Source: Cichorium intybus (lineage: Eukaryota > Streptophyta > Magnoliopsida > Asterales > Asteraceae). Taken from it: a DNA stretch of 64,000 bases. Below, piece by piece: positions 34,433 to 44,229 of this stretch; positions within the stretch are counted from its first letter, which is position 1; every line of letters starts with the position of its first letter. The position numbers and the translations under genes are program-made. The stretch covers positions 60,803,705 through 60,867,704 of the forward strand of contig CM042012.1 in NCBI GenBank assembly GCA_023525715.1, given 5' to 3'. The notes below the pieces were generated by a model. That model searched no databases. It was not told the origin of the DNA and saw nothing but the letters and a program-made list of their open reading frames with translations.

Positions 34433-34960
34433 AGGGTTGCCAGGTCATTGAATCGGATCGTGTAGGAGGTCAGATCTGAACCTTTCATGGTAAGGTTCCA
34501 CAGCTCTTGTTCTAGTTTTTGGATCTCCCCTCTGGGACAGTACTCTTTCATCAGCATGGTCTTCAGTTCCTCCCAACTCATCGAGTTGGCCACAGGAAGT
34601 GTCAGAGCTTAACATGACCCTTCCACCAGGACATGGCCATCTCAGCAAAGGTACAAGCGGCGAATTTGACTTTAAATTCCTCGGGGCAGGCGGAGATATC
34701 AAATATTGATTCTGTTTTCTCAATCCATCTCGTGAGAGCAAGGACACCACCGGTACCATGGAAAGTCACTGGTTTGCAATTCGCGAAGTCCTTGTTCGTA
34801 CATACTCAGGATTGGTTTGATGCTTCTCCATTTGTGGAGTCGTTGGTACCATTTCTGCTACCGCAACAGTAACAGCAGCCTGAAAAGTAGCTGAGTCCAT
34901 CATGGGTGGCTCGGGAGTTGCGATCGGTGCGCGCCAAGCGTTTCTTCTACGGGGTGGCAT
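34385..34960 (-). pseudogene. gag: Gypsy F gag, frameshifted
   Basis: Begins MPPRRRN at 34960, a usual start for this Gypsy group. The gag core is spread over three frames: FHGTGGVLALTRWIEKTE and FAACTFAEMAMSWWKGH (34759-34610), then SWEELKTMLMKEYCPRGEI to VKVERYIWG (34593-34385), then the pol frame. This implies indels near 34765, 34610 and 34385. An intact version would be joined directly to pol. Gag packages the RNA in the cytoplasm. The product is inactive. Confidence 0.85.
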
Positions 34961-35373
34961 ATTTCTGCCACAAGGATTCAAGATTTGACGTTAGTTAGTT
35001 TCTGTAAGGATTATTATAAGTATGTTGTCGTTAGGACATGGCGACTATATTTTTAAGTTTATCTTTGTCTTTTTCTTTTCGTAAGTTGTAACCATAAACC
35101 AGTATCAAACATACATATCAAATATTTGTACAACGTTTTATAAATAAACCACGTCATCATATTAATAATAATTTGTAGCATTACATGATTTTTAAGATGG
35201 AAAATTTGACCATCGCAGAGGTCTATAATGCAAAAATAAACGGGCGGCGTAACGACCCACAAAGAGTGTAATCACTTAATTGTAGGGTCGCGCCTACATA
35301 TAAAGCGAGTAGCGTATAGTGCCTACTCGTAAAATCCTAGTCTATAACAAAATCTGAGCAGTAAAAGTACCAC
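34961..35373 (-). other. Spacer between the pre-gag ORF and gag of F
   Basis: AT-rich, 413 bp. I see no ORF or known motif. Confidence 0.6.
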
Positions 35374-36162
35374 TCATGGTGATCTGGATCCCCCACCTCT
35401 ACGTAGTGCATCCACCTGTGCCCTCAGATCGGCAGCCTCTCGCTCAGCCTCCTCGGCCCTCCGCTCTATGTCTCGTATCCTTTCCTCGGACTCAGATATC
35501 CGTACAAAGGCCTCGCGAAACATTCCCATAGCTGTCCGTCCGTCCTCCTCGAGTGAGTCGACTCGCCCGGAGGTATGGTCATGGGCCTCGTCTAAGCGTC
35601 GAAGGCATGCGGCAGTGACCTCGGCAGTAGCTCCCACGTCCATGACCTGACTGGACGTTGCCCTAATCCGCTCCTCCTGACAGCTGATGCGTCCGACCAT
35701 GACTGGTAAGGCTCGGTCTGCATAGCCCCCTCTGCTGAGGTGGTAGTGGTCGCGGGGTATGCCATACGGGGGTCGCAAGCCCTGCTCGCGGCTCCAGCGG
35801 CGTAGATGCTCTGCCCACTCTGGCATCGGGTCCTGAAGAGGTTCTTCTATTAGTAAGGGGCGGTGGATGGGAAGTACCCTCTTTCGAGGAGTACGCATCC
35901 ATAACGGGCCACCAGGGTGGCGATATACCTGAAATGTCGGCGGTGGCGGTGGTGCATGAATGTCGCGGACTGGGTAGCTTGGGTCGATGACCTCAGACCC
36001 GTCATCAGAATCTTCATCTTCCTATTGGTCTTCTTCTTCCGAAACTTCCTCTGGTTCCACCTCCGAAACCTCTTCTGGTTCCTCCTGCGGCTCATCGTTG
36101 AGCCATCCTCCATTTCCCTCCTCGGGGAAATAAGGGTCTCCTGGCAAATGAAATCCTGCCAT
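35374..36162 (-). pseudogene. Pre-gag ORF of Gypsy F, acidic/coiled-coil protein of unknown function
   Basis: A 262-residue frame from ATG 36162 to a stop at 35374, with one TAG at 36022-36024. Residues 1-60 are very acidic (Glu-rich with repeated PEEVSE), 70-120 are Pro-rich, then a stretch with Trp and Arg, and residues about 180-255 are a heptad-like, charged coiled coil (RIRDIERRAEEAEREAADL). No enzyme motif. It lies between the primer site and gag on the sense strand, where most Gypsy elements have only a leader. The one stop suggests it was coding until recently. A Gag-related or RNA-binding helper is possible but not shown. Confidence 0.65.
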
Positions 36163-36683
36163 GGTGTCTGTACGAGGATTGGGGTGTAAGAAGTATATAA
36201 AGGGGATCTTTAAATACACATATATATATAATTAAGTAGTGTACACAAAACACCCATATAGTATTTTAATTTCATGTTTAGTTCTATAGCGTCATAAAAT
36301 ACTCCTATAGTATTTTATATCTTATTTGGTTATTGGTAAGTGCTCGGAATTGTCGTTCACCACGACTATTCCTAAGTATGCGTTAATCATATGTTGGACC
36401 AATACAGTTGATCAGGCTCTATTTATCCAAGATATAATTACCAAAACACTTAGGCCTATCCGTAGTGTTCAACTCATCTTACCACTTTTGTATGTTTTCG
36501 TTATGATATCATTCTAGTATGTATGTATGTACTTATACTTTTATAAAAATTATCTTTGTAATTTTAAAAGTATACTTGTACGAAAAAGTTTTCGAGAGTT
36601 TTAGTCCCATTGTATTTATAGTTGTATTTCTTTAAATGGATTGATATACTTAGTTCACTATAAACAATGCTCTGATACCAATC
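36163..36683 (-). other. Leader of F with tRNA-iMet primer site
   Basis: The minus strand reads TGGTATCAGAGCA at 36668-36680, three bases inside the LTR. The rest is AT-rich with no gene. Confidence 0.85.
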
Positions 36684-36883
36684 TGTCACACCCCAAAACC
36701 GTATTGGCGGAATAGTTTAAGGGTGGATGACTTCATGAACAATATCATAACAAGGTTAAACAATAGTGAATTCCAAGCACACAACCATCATTTAATCAAT
36801 TGAAAATGTTACAAAGTTTACTTGTTTCATGTTTCAAATACAATTGAAATGATATAAAAAATAGACAAAAATGAAATTGTAAC
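36684..36883 (-). repeat. 5' LTR of F, first piece
   Basis: TGTCACACCCCAAAACC matches 27676 onward. It ends at GTAAC (36879-36883), the target duplication of C. Confidence 0.93.
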
Positions 36884-37995
36884 TGACAACGCCTAGTGAT
36901 ATCAAGTATTTTAGGCGTTGTTGAGCCCTATTCTTGATGAAATTATATCAGATATGTCTGGGTATTCTCACTTTTTGTGCCAGGACTTGTTTGGAAGAAA
37001 AGAATGGAAACAGTGACTAAAAGCGGGCAAAAGGAAGAAGTTTGGAAAGGAATGAAAAATCAAGAAAATACGTACGCGCGCCGCGGGTATTGCAATTGCG
37101 CGACGCAGGCTTGAGGCGGTGAAACACATTCAAATGACGAAAAAATGGGGAAAGATAAGTACGCGCGTCGCGGATTCTTTGTTTGCGCGGCGCGGTCACG
37201 GGAAATTTGCAACTATAAATAGAGGCATTTCCAGCCGAAAACCCTAGCAAAGACCGGGTGTAAAATCGACCTTGAAGCTCTTTGACCCCAAGAATTCGTT
37301 TCAGCAAGCTCTCAATTGGTATTTTTATGTTTTGGATTTTATTTTTAATTAGTTAGATAGTTGTAAGCTTAGGTTTATATCTTTGGGAGTGACAACCATT
37401 GATATTTAGCTTTGGCTTCTATTTTAGTAGTATTTGGTTACTGTTTTCATTTTTGGATTTGGATTTGGTGAATGAAAATCATTCGGTTACATTCAATATT
37501 AGTTTTTCGGTGTTTTGATGCTTGTGTTTGATTGTGATTGTTTGGATTGTGTTTGGATCTTGTTTTTGACCTTGTTGGAACTATTTTCCTTCGCTGAATT
37601 CAGTAGCTAACTTGGTTAGGGTTAGACATTAAACATTAGCTAGTAAGAGTTCAAGTAGAACTCAGTTACTGGTTAGTTTATGCTTTGCTTAGTTTTGCTT
37701 AGTTTGGATTCGTTTGATTGCTTCTGATGCAGAGATGTACTTCTGATTTCAGAAAGTAACTAGGTTCATTTGAGCTTAACTTTGCTTAGCTTGAGTTTGT
37801 TTTGACTATTGCTTAGGTTGTTAGTGATTAGCAAGATAGAAACTGATTCCTCCGACTGTAGCGTGACACTACTAGTTGGTAATCTGTCATCTGGTCTAAC
37901 TCGAAGCTCCCGTGGATCGACCCTGACTACCACTGTACTAGTGTGTGTTAGGTATTTTTCTTATTTTTGACCGCACGACGACCGCTGCGTTGTCA
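36884..37995 (+). repeat. 5' LTR of Athila C
   Basis: 1112 bp, TGACAACGCC...GCGTTGTCA. Followed by the intact primer site TGGCGCCGTTGCCGGGGA at 38001-38018 (tRNA-Asp type). Confidence 0.95.
37077..37222 (+). promoter_or_regulatory. LTR promoter: two CGCG box pairs plus TATA box (C)
   Basis: Boxes start at 37077, 37099 (last base A), 37164 and 37186; pairs are 22 bp apart. TATAAATAG is at 37214-37222. The 3' LTR repeats it at 44423, 44445, 44510, 44532 and TATA 44560-44568. Confidence 0.75.
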
Positions 37996-38125
37996 AATTT
38001 TGGCGCCGTTGCCGGGGAGCTGTGAAGCTTAGATTAGGTGAATAGTAGGAACTTGTTTCTTATTTCTTGAAAAATTCATTTGGTTAGTTTTGTTTTTGAT
38101 TTTCGGGGGCGTGTTGCACTAGTGC

Positions 38126-41100
38126 ATGCGTACCCGCAGGGGTAAGCAATTATCTCCATTGCAGTTTGATTCTGAGATTGAGCGTACTGCGCGCAAAAAC
38201 CGTGCCCGTAGGCGTTTAAATATCATGAGTTTTAGTCAGGTTAGTAGTAGTCCAGTAAGTGTTGCCCAGGACCCATCAGGTGAGGCAACGGGGGTGTTTT
38301 CTATTCCCCCACTGTCAAAGTTTCAATTTGGAAGCACGAGTGCTTCTGGTGGTGCAGTTTCAGCCCCTACACCCATACCATCATGCACTCCGCCATCTGT
38401 GCCACCACTTACACCCGTTTCACAACCACAATCTACCAATCCATTTACCTCTGCTATGTCTTGGGGAGAGGCGACCCGTGATGGCACCCCAGTCTCTAGA
38501 CAGCAGACACCAACCTCTCACCCTCAACATGTTCTCTTTAAACCTCAACCCACTTTCCAACCTACACAACCTATACACTACCAACAATCTCCTCAGCCAC
38601 AATACCATTATCTAGAGACAAAGGAGGGATATGACGATGAAGATGAGGGATGGGTATCACCAGCACCACAGCAACAGTGGAACCGAGGTCGGGGACCTCC
38701 CAGAAGAGCACCACCGTATCAGCAACCACCAGGTCAGCAGGGATACAACGATCATCTTTACGGTAATCCTGCTCAACCCTTACATTACGCACAACCGAGA
38801 AGGCAATCGGTTGCATCACACTTCCAACCACGGGAGTATGATGACTCATCGCCAATCTATATTCCTGATAACATTGATTCTCAAGTAGAAATAAGACCTC
38901 TGTTATTAGGAATATTGCCAGAGTTTAGAGGGTATAAGCAAGACGATCCTTATAATCATCTATATGAGTTTTTAGCGATTGCTAATGCTAATAACCCTAG
39001 GAACACCAATAGAAACATTTTCAGGCTTAGACTGTTCCCATTCACTCTCAAGGATAAGGCCAAATATTGGTTTACATCGTTGCAGTCGAACTGTATTACT
39101 ACATGGGATCAGCTTAAGGCAAAGTTCCTTCAGGAATTTTATCCAGCAAGTAAGACAACTGAAATCAGAAGGGTTATACAAGATTTTCAGCAAAAGCCAG
39201 GAGAGGCTTTCCACGAAGCCTTTGATAGATTGAAGGAGTTGTTACGATCTTGTCCGTATCACGAAATTCCTAGGTGGCAGTTAGTTAAGTTATTCTTCGA
39301 AGGAGTCAGTGAGACGCATCAGGCCATGATAAATGCCTCATCAAGCGGGACATTTATGTGGCAGGACCCAGAGGAAGCTTGGCAATTCATTGAACAATTG
39401 AGCAACGGGTCCAAGGAAAACTTTTCTACCAGCAAGACGGTAGGTACGGTGGCAGCAGTGGGAGCCGATGCTGACTGGAAGAAGGAAGTGAAGAAGGAAA
39501 TTAGTGAATTAAATAAGAAGTTTGACAGGCTCATGTCAACACTACAGAATGGACCACCAAGTCCATCACAAGGGGGCCAAGGAGGGCCGAAAACTCAAGA
39601 AGCGAACCAAGTTTACGGCCAGGGTCAAGGCCAGTACAATAACGGACAACCCTACAGGCCATACAATCAAGGCCAACAGCAGAACTTCAGGCAAAACAAT
39701 TATCAAGGTCAGTCGTCCAGTCAGCCTAGAACACATCAGCCTGCAAACAACAACTCCAATGGAAATACAAATGGGAATAATAGCAACAATAACAACAGGG
39801 GACCCAATAATACTGCTAACAGTGCCCCGGGGACTCAAGAGGAGATGATAACCAAAATGTACGAAATGGTTACGGCTACGCAGCAACAGTCTCAAGCGAA
39901 TGCGAAAGCCATCGCAAACATGGAACGACAAATCGGACAAATGGCCTAGAATCAACAGAAAAGAGACGACGGGAAGTTGCCAAGTACCACTGAAGTCAAC
40001 CCAACTCATGGGCAGCGAGCTGGAAAAGAGCATGTGAGCACTGTTGAATCTGGATGGCGGAAGGTTACCCTAGAAGATTTGTTTGAAGTAGGAAGTGAAG
40101 TAGAATTGGAAAAAGGAGGAGAAGTTCCAGAAGAAGCAGAAATTGAAGGAAGTAAGGATGAGAAAAATCATGTGGGGAAGGGAACCCAACCAGAAATAGA
40201 TAAAGAGGTCCAGGAAGATGAGCAACCGATAGTAGCAGGCATTAAGCAGAAAAAGAAGAATAAGAAAGGGACGAAGAAGCAGGAAGCACCCAAATCAATA
40301 GGACCTTTAATGAACCAGCCTCTGTGGGACGAGCTTAAGGATGCTCCTGAAGATACCAGAATTCTGAAAGAAATGTGCGAACAAAATGGGAAGAGTAAAG
40401 CACCTACACCAAAAACTGTGAGGTTGACTGTGAAAGCAAGTGAGGCATTATTAGGCACACTGCCCAAAAAGGAAAAGGACCCTGGATCACCATTGATCAC
40501 TACTACCGTAGGAGATGTGGTCATTCAGAACACCTTGTTGGACTTGGGAGCAAGTGTCAATATCCTACCAGGATACCTGTACGATAAGTACAAGAATGAA
40601 GAACTCGAGCCAGCAGAAGTTGTATTACAGCTGGCTGATCAATCAACAAAGGTATCTCGGGGAAGACTGACAAATGTCATAGTCAAAGTTGGGGACTTTT
40701 TCTATCCCGTGGATTTTCTGGTCATGGAATATGAAAGCTTGGATGATACGCCTGCACTAATTTTAGGACGTCCATTTCTAGCTACAGCCGGTGCTGTGAT
40801 TGATTGCAAAACAGGGGACGTGGACATTTCTTTTGGAACGAGGAAGAGAAGATTGAACATGTTTGGAAACCCTGTGTCATTACCTTCAGAGGATGGTGGC
40901 AAACAACTGGATAAGAGTGTGTTAATGGAGCCAGGAATCAGGAATAATAGGAAAATCTGGACAAGAACGGGTGAGGGAGGAACGGAAGAGATTTTGAAGG
41001 AAACAAGGAACCACCCGTTGGCTACTATTGACAAAGAACAGTTGTTAGACATGATAGAGATGTTAGAATTAAGACATCAGCAATATGAAAAGGAATCAAG

Positions 41101-41266
41101 AGAACGTGAGGCGAAGGTTTTTAAGCTCTTAGAATCGCAACAACAGTGGATTAGTGGTGTGAGTGATCGAATGACTCAGCTCACGTCCCTAATGTCAATG
41201 ATGGCTAATAACTTTGTGCCAGCATTCCAGCAGATGGCCTCAAGAGTTCAAGAAAAAGAAGAATAA
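38126..41266 (+). pseudogene. gag: Athila C gag-protease with replaced C-terminus
   Basis: One frame of 1046 sense codons broken by a TAG at 39947-39949. It starts MRTRRGKQLSP at the expected site. Residues 1-230 are Pro/Gln-rich; the gag domain is at about 245-410 (DPYNHLYEFLAIAN, LFPFTLKDKAKYWF). Then comes a Gly/Gln/Asn-rich stretch (about 470-580) where A has its zinc knuckle. After the TAG there is a charged spacer and a protease with LLDLGASVNILPG (around 40535-40575) and ALILGRPFLATAGAVIDC. Instead of RT the frame ends in an 80-residue helical tail (MIEMLELRHQQYEKES... to FQQMASRVQEKEE). The Lys- and Glu-rich middle part may be disordered. The TAG would leave protease untranslated unless read through. 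Confidence 0.9.
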
Positions 41267-41280
41267 GGGTTCGGAACGTT

Positions 41281-41335
41281 ACGTCTGGCTGAAGACGTTA
41301 AACTTAGCGCTTGTTGGGAGGCAACCCATCGTGTC
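41281..41335 (+). other. Conserved pol/third-ORF junction of Athila (C)
   Basis: GTCTGGCTGAAGACGTTAAA, then TTAGCGCTT and GGGAGGCAACCC, matching A at 9730-9785 on the other strand. It is kept in C although RT-integrase is missing. Confidence 0.75.
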
Positions 41336-41411
41336 ATAAGTTAGGATTTATATTTCTTTGAATTTAGTATGAAAATACACCAATCTTTTGCAGGTATTAG
41401 TGGCTTAAAAT

Positions 41412-42034
41412 AAGTGTGGGGTCGTGTGAAAGGTTTTGAAATTTTGAATAAGCGCGCGGTGCCTTCTTTAATTGCGCGACGTGGGGTCGGAAACCAACCC
41501 GATGCGTAGGGGTTGATTTGGTGACACACGCGCCGCGGAATATGGAAATGCGCGCCGCGGGAAACGATCGGTCAGTTTTCTTGTATTTAAAGGTAACCCG
41601 CGGCTCACACAACCCACACACGACTCGGAGCTCTGATCAACAAAAACTTTCTTGCGTTTTTTCTTGCTTATTGTGTTTCTGCTACCAAGGTACGCTATTT
41701 TAACTACTTATTAGTTGTTTAAACTTGTGATTAGGTAGTTAATTTTAGTGTTTTTATTCAAAAAAGTTCAAAAACTTAGAATCGCCAATGCTACCTCATA
41801 GGGTGTTTGTTTTGCCAAATAGAGACCCTAGATGAGTTAGTCGGCACTTAGGCTACCTTGTAGTATGATTGGATTGAGTTGTAGCAGGTTAAATCACAGA
41901 ATTGGAATGGGGTTTTGAAACAGACGTGCGCCCCGCCGCGCCCTTGCTCTTGGGCCGTGCCGCGGTGCGGTGGGGAAGAAGAGGACTAATTGTGCAAAAT
42001 TTTTTTGTTTTGTGCTATGTGTTTTCTTTTACAG
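41412..42034 (+). promoter_or_regulatory. Putative internal promoter and 5' intron for the Athila C third ORF
   Basis: In order: AAGTGTGGGGT (41412-41422); CGCG boxes at 41453 (partial), 41475, 41529 and 41551, the last two perfect and all pairs 22 bp apart; TATTTAAAG (41584-41592); a donor AAG|GTACGC at 41690; a weak box pair inside the intron (41932, 41956); an acceptor TTTTCTTTTACAG ending at 42034. The ATG follows at once. The implied intron is 345 nt, against 335 nt in A. Confidence 0.6.
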
Positions 42035-43207
42035 ATGATGTTCAGATTGGACCACCCCTTCCTCCAGTTCCCCGTGGAGCTTGCCAGTTCAGTAGAGTAT
42101 ACCTCGCGAAGGGACGCATTGACTCGTCGCCGGATCCTTGAGGCGACAGTCATCGACCGGGACATCCTCAGGGACGCAGGGCTCTGGGGTGCGATTGAGC
42201 CATTCTTACATCGCACCTGGACCCACGAGGAGGCATCATTCACATGTCGTGGCTGGGACAGGATCATGGCCACGGACGAGGACGTGGTCTACATGGAGCT
42301 GCTGCTGGAGTTCATATCCACCATCCAGTTCGCACCCCGGGCGGGAGACCCGCGTTCCAGGATAGTACGCTTTCGTTTGGGAGGTGAGCACAGGGAGTGC
42401 AACCTCCGGGAGTTCAGGAGGCGAGTGGGATTATACACTCAGGAGGACCTCCGGCACCGCTTTTTCACCCGGTTCTTCGGGTCCTGTATTCAGGGGGAGC
42501 CAGACAGGGCTCCCAACATGGAGGTTTGGGCATCGCTGTCCAACGTCAGATACGAGGCGGGGACTTCCAGGGAGAGTCATCTTCGGGAACCACTCCACCG
42601 CCTCATGTACCGTATCGTCTCCACCTCCATCATGCATCGGGAGGGGGGCGAGAAGGTGTCGGGCGATGATATGACAAACCTGTGAGTCCTCCTCGACCCA
42701 TCCAGATTCCTCCACCTCCCCTTCGCCCTCGCAGTTGCCCTCTCCACCCACGCGACGGGAGCGTATCCCACCAGTCCACTTGCCAGGGGGTATTTCATCA
42801 CCCGCCTGGCCCGTTCATATGGGATCCTCACTGCCCCCGTGGCCGCTTCCTTGACCGCTCTGCCTCCGTCTCGCACTACAGCGCGCACTCTGGAGCGGAT
42901 GCGGCTCATCGAGCAGCAGCGTCCAGGGCAGTACATCCGAGCACCGACAGAGCTCCGCCAGCCACCCCAGCCCACGTATGCCTAGCCAGGTCGGAGACGA
43001 CCGAGGCGGGAGGCACCCGCCGAGCCAGCACCGCAGCCACAGCAGTTGGACCTGGCAGCCATGGTTGCTAGAATTGTGGACCAGTTGGTATGGATCGGGG
43101 AGGTACTCTTGGATTTGGCCACGCAGCAGGGCCGACGTCCCCGACCATTCCCAGCCAGGGCCCACGATCATGAGGCCGGACCCTCCAGGCCACCTGGTAG
43201 TGATTGA
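42035..43207 (+). pseudogene. Athila third ORF (C), post-pol protein of unknown function
   Basis: One frame of 390 codons from ATG 42035 to TGA 43205-43207, with two internal stops: TGA 42683-42685 and TAG 42983-42985. Shared motifs with the third ORF of A: VRFRLGGEHRECNLREFRRRVGLYTQED, the SNVRYE region and LARSYGIL, which comes after the first stop. The sequence is GC-rich compared with its AT-rich flanks. The last 75 codons contain LAAMVARIVDQLV, a helical piece. No signal peptide or membrane helix is evident. Upstream codons 41990-42034 are open but look like intron. The function is unknown; the family is found after pol in Athila elements. Confidence 0.8.
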
Positions 43208-44229
43208 TGTACTTTTTCTTTCTTTCTTTTTATATTTTTTGGGATATATGTACAAACTTATGACACCTCTATTTGTATATTTTGTTCATATTTTATTTGT
43301 CATGTGTGCTTTTAATTTGTTTGTTGAGTTATGCATGATATACCAAATTGAGAAGGAGTTGTCTCAGACAAGTGTGGGGTCACCGTGCCCCCTCCACTTG
43401 TCTCGACCACCGGCGTGTTCACTGTAGCGCTACAACTCCGGAATACGAAATCAAGGATCCGTTTGTTCGCAATTATACCTGTGATATTGAGCACCAAGCA
43501 GTCTATCGTCCAAAAGGGGTAACTCTTTCTCCCTTGTTTTGAAATAAATTTTTGTACAACGGGGACGTTGTACGGTTTTAAGTGTGGGGTGTGGACGGTC
43601 GAAAGAGAAAATTTTTTTGAAATTTTTGCAGAAATGATCAATCTTTCAATTTTTAGCAATATTTTTTAAAATTTTTAATAAATTGCAATTTTGAAATGAA
43701 TGGTTTGTGATTGTGATAGCACTAGTATTTTTCAAGGAATACTATTTAGTTGTGATCATGCTATTAATTAGTCAAATAAGTGGCGTTTGATGAGTTAGAA
43801 GATTGATTTGTTTTAGGATTGGAATTTAAGAAGGAAAAGTCAATCCGTGGCCTTTGTTGTTCGAGCCGGTAAGTCTAAAATGGGTGGGACTTATGCACCT
43901 TACCACCTAAGATCGTCTGGTCTGAGATGGTATTTCCGAAAGCTCGTTACACGGACAACATCGAAAGACATGGACAATTCCTTAATGGCCTTTAGAATCT
44001 GAATGAGTAAGTACACTTCATTGTGGACAGAAAATTTGTAATCAAGGGTTCTCTAGAAAGCCATGAATTCCAAAAAGCAAGTCAATTATGTTTTCGCGAA
44101 CTATTCCATTCTAACTCATAAGGCAATAAGCTTTGAAACTAAACACAGTCAAAAATTGTTTGAGTCTTTATTATAATTTGTTAAAAACTCTCTTGCTTGG
44201 GGACAAGCAAGGCACAAGTGTGGGGTGTT
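43208..44229 (+). other. 3' untranslated region of Athila C with polypurine-like repeats
   Basis: No gene. AAGTGTGGGGT occurs at 43370-43380, 43580-43590 and 44216-44226; the last is three bases from the 3' LTR and is the expected polypurine tract. These are the same places as in A. Confidence 0.8.

Noticed and set aside
42431..42975. Minus-strand and alternative-frame ORFs over the third ORF of C
   Set aside because: They arise from its high GC content; the +1 frame from 42035 matches the third ORF of A.
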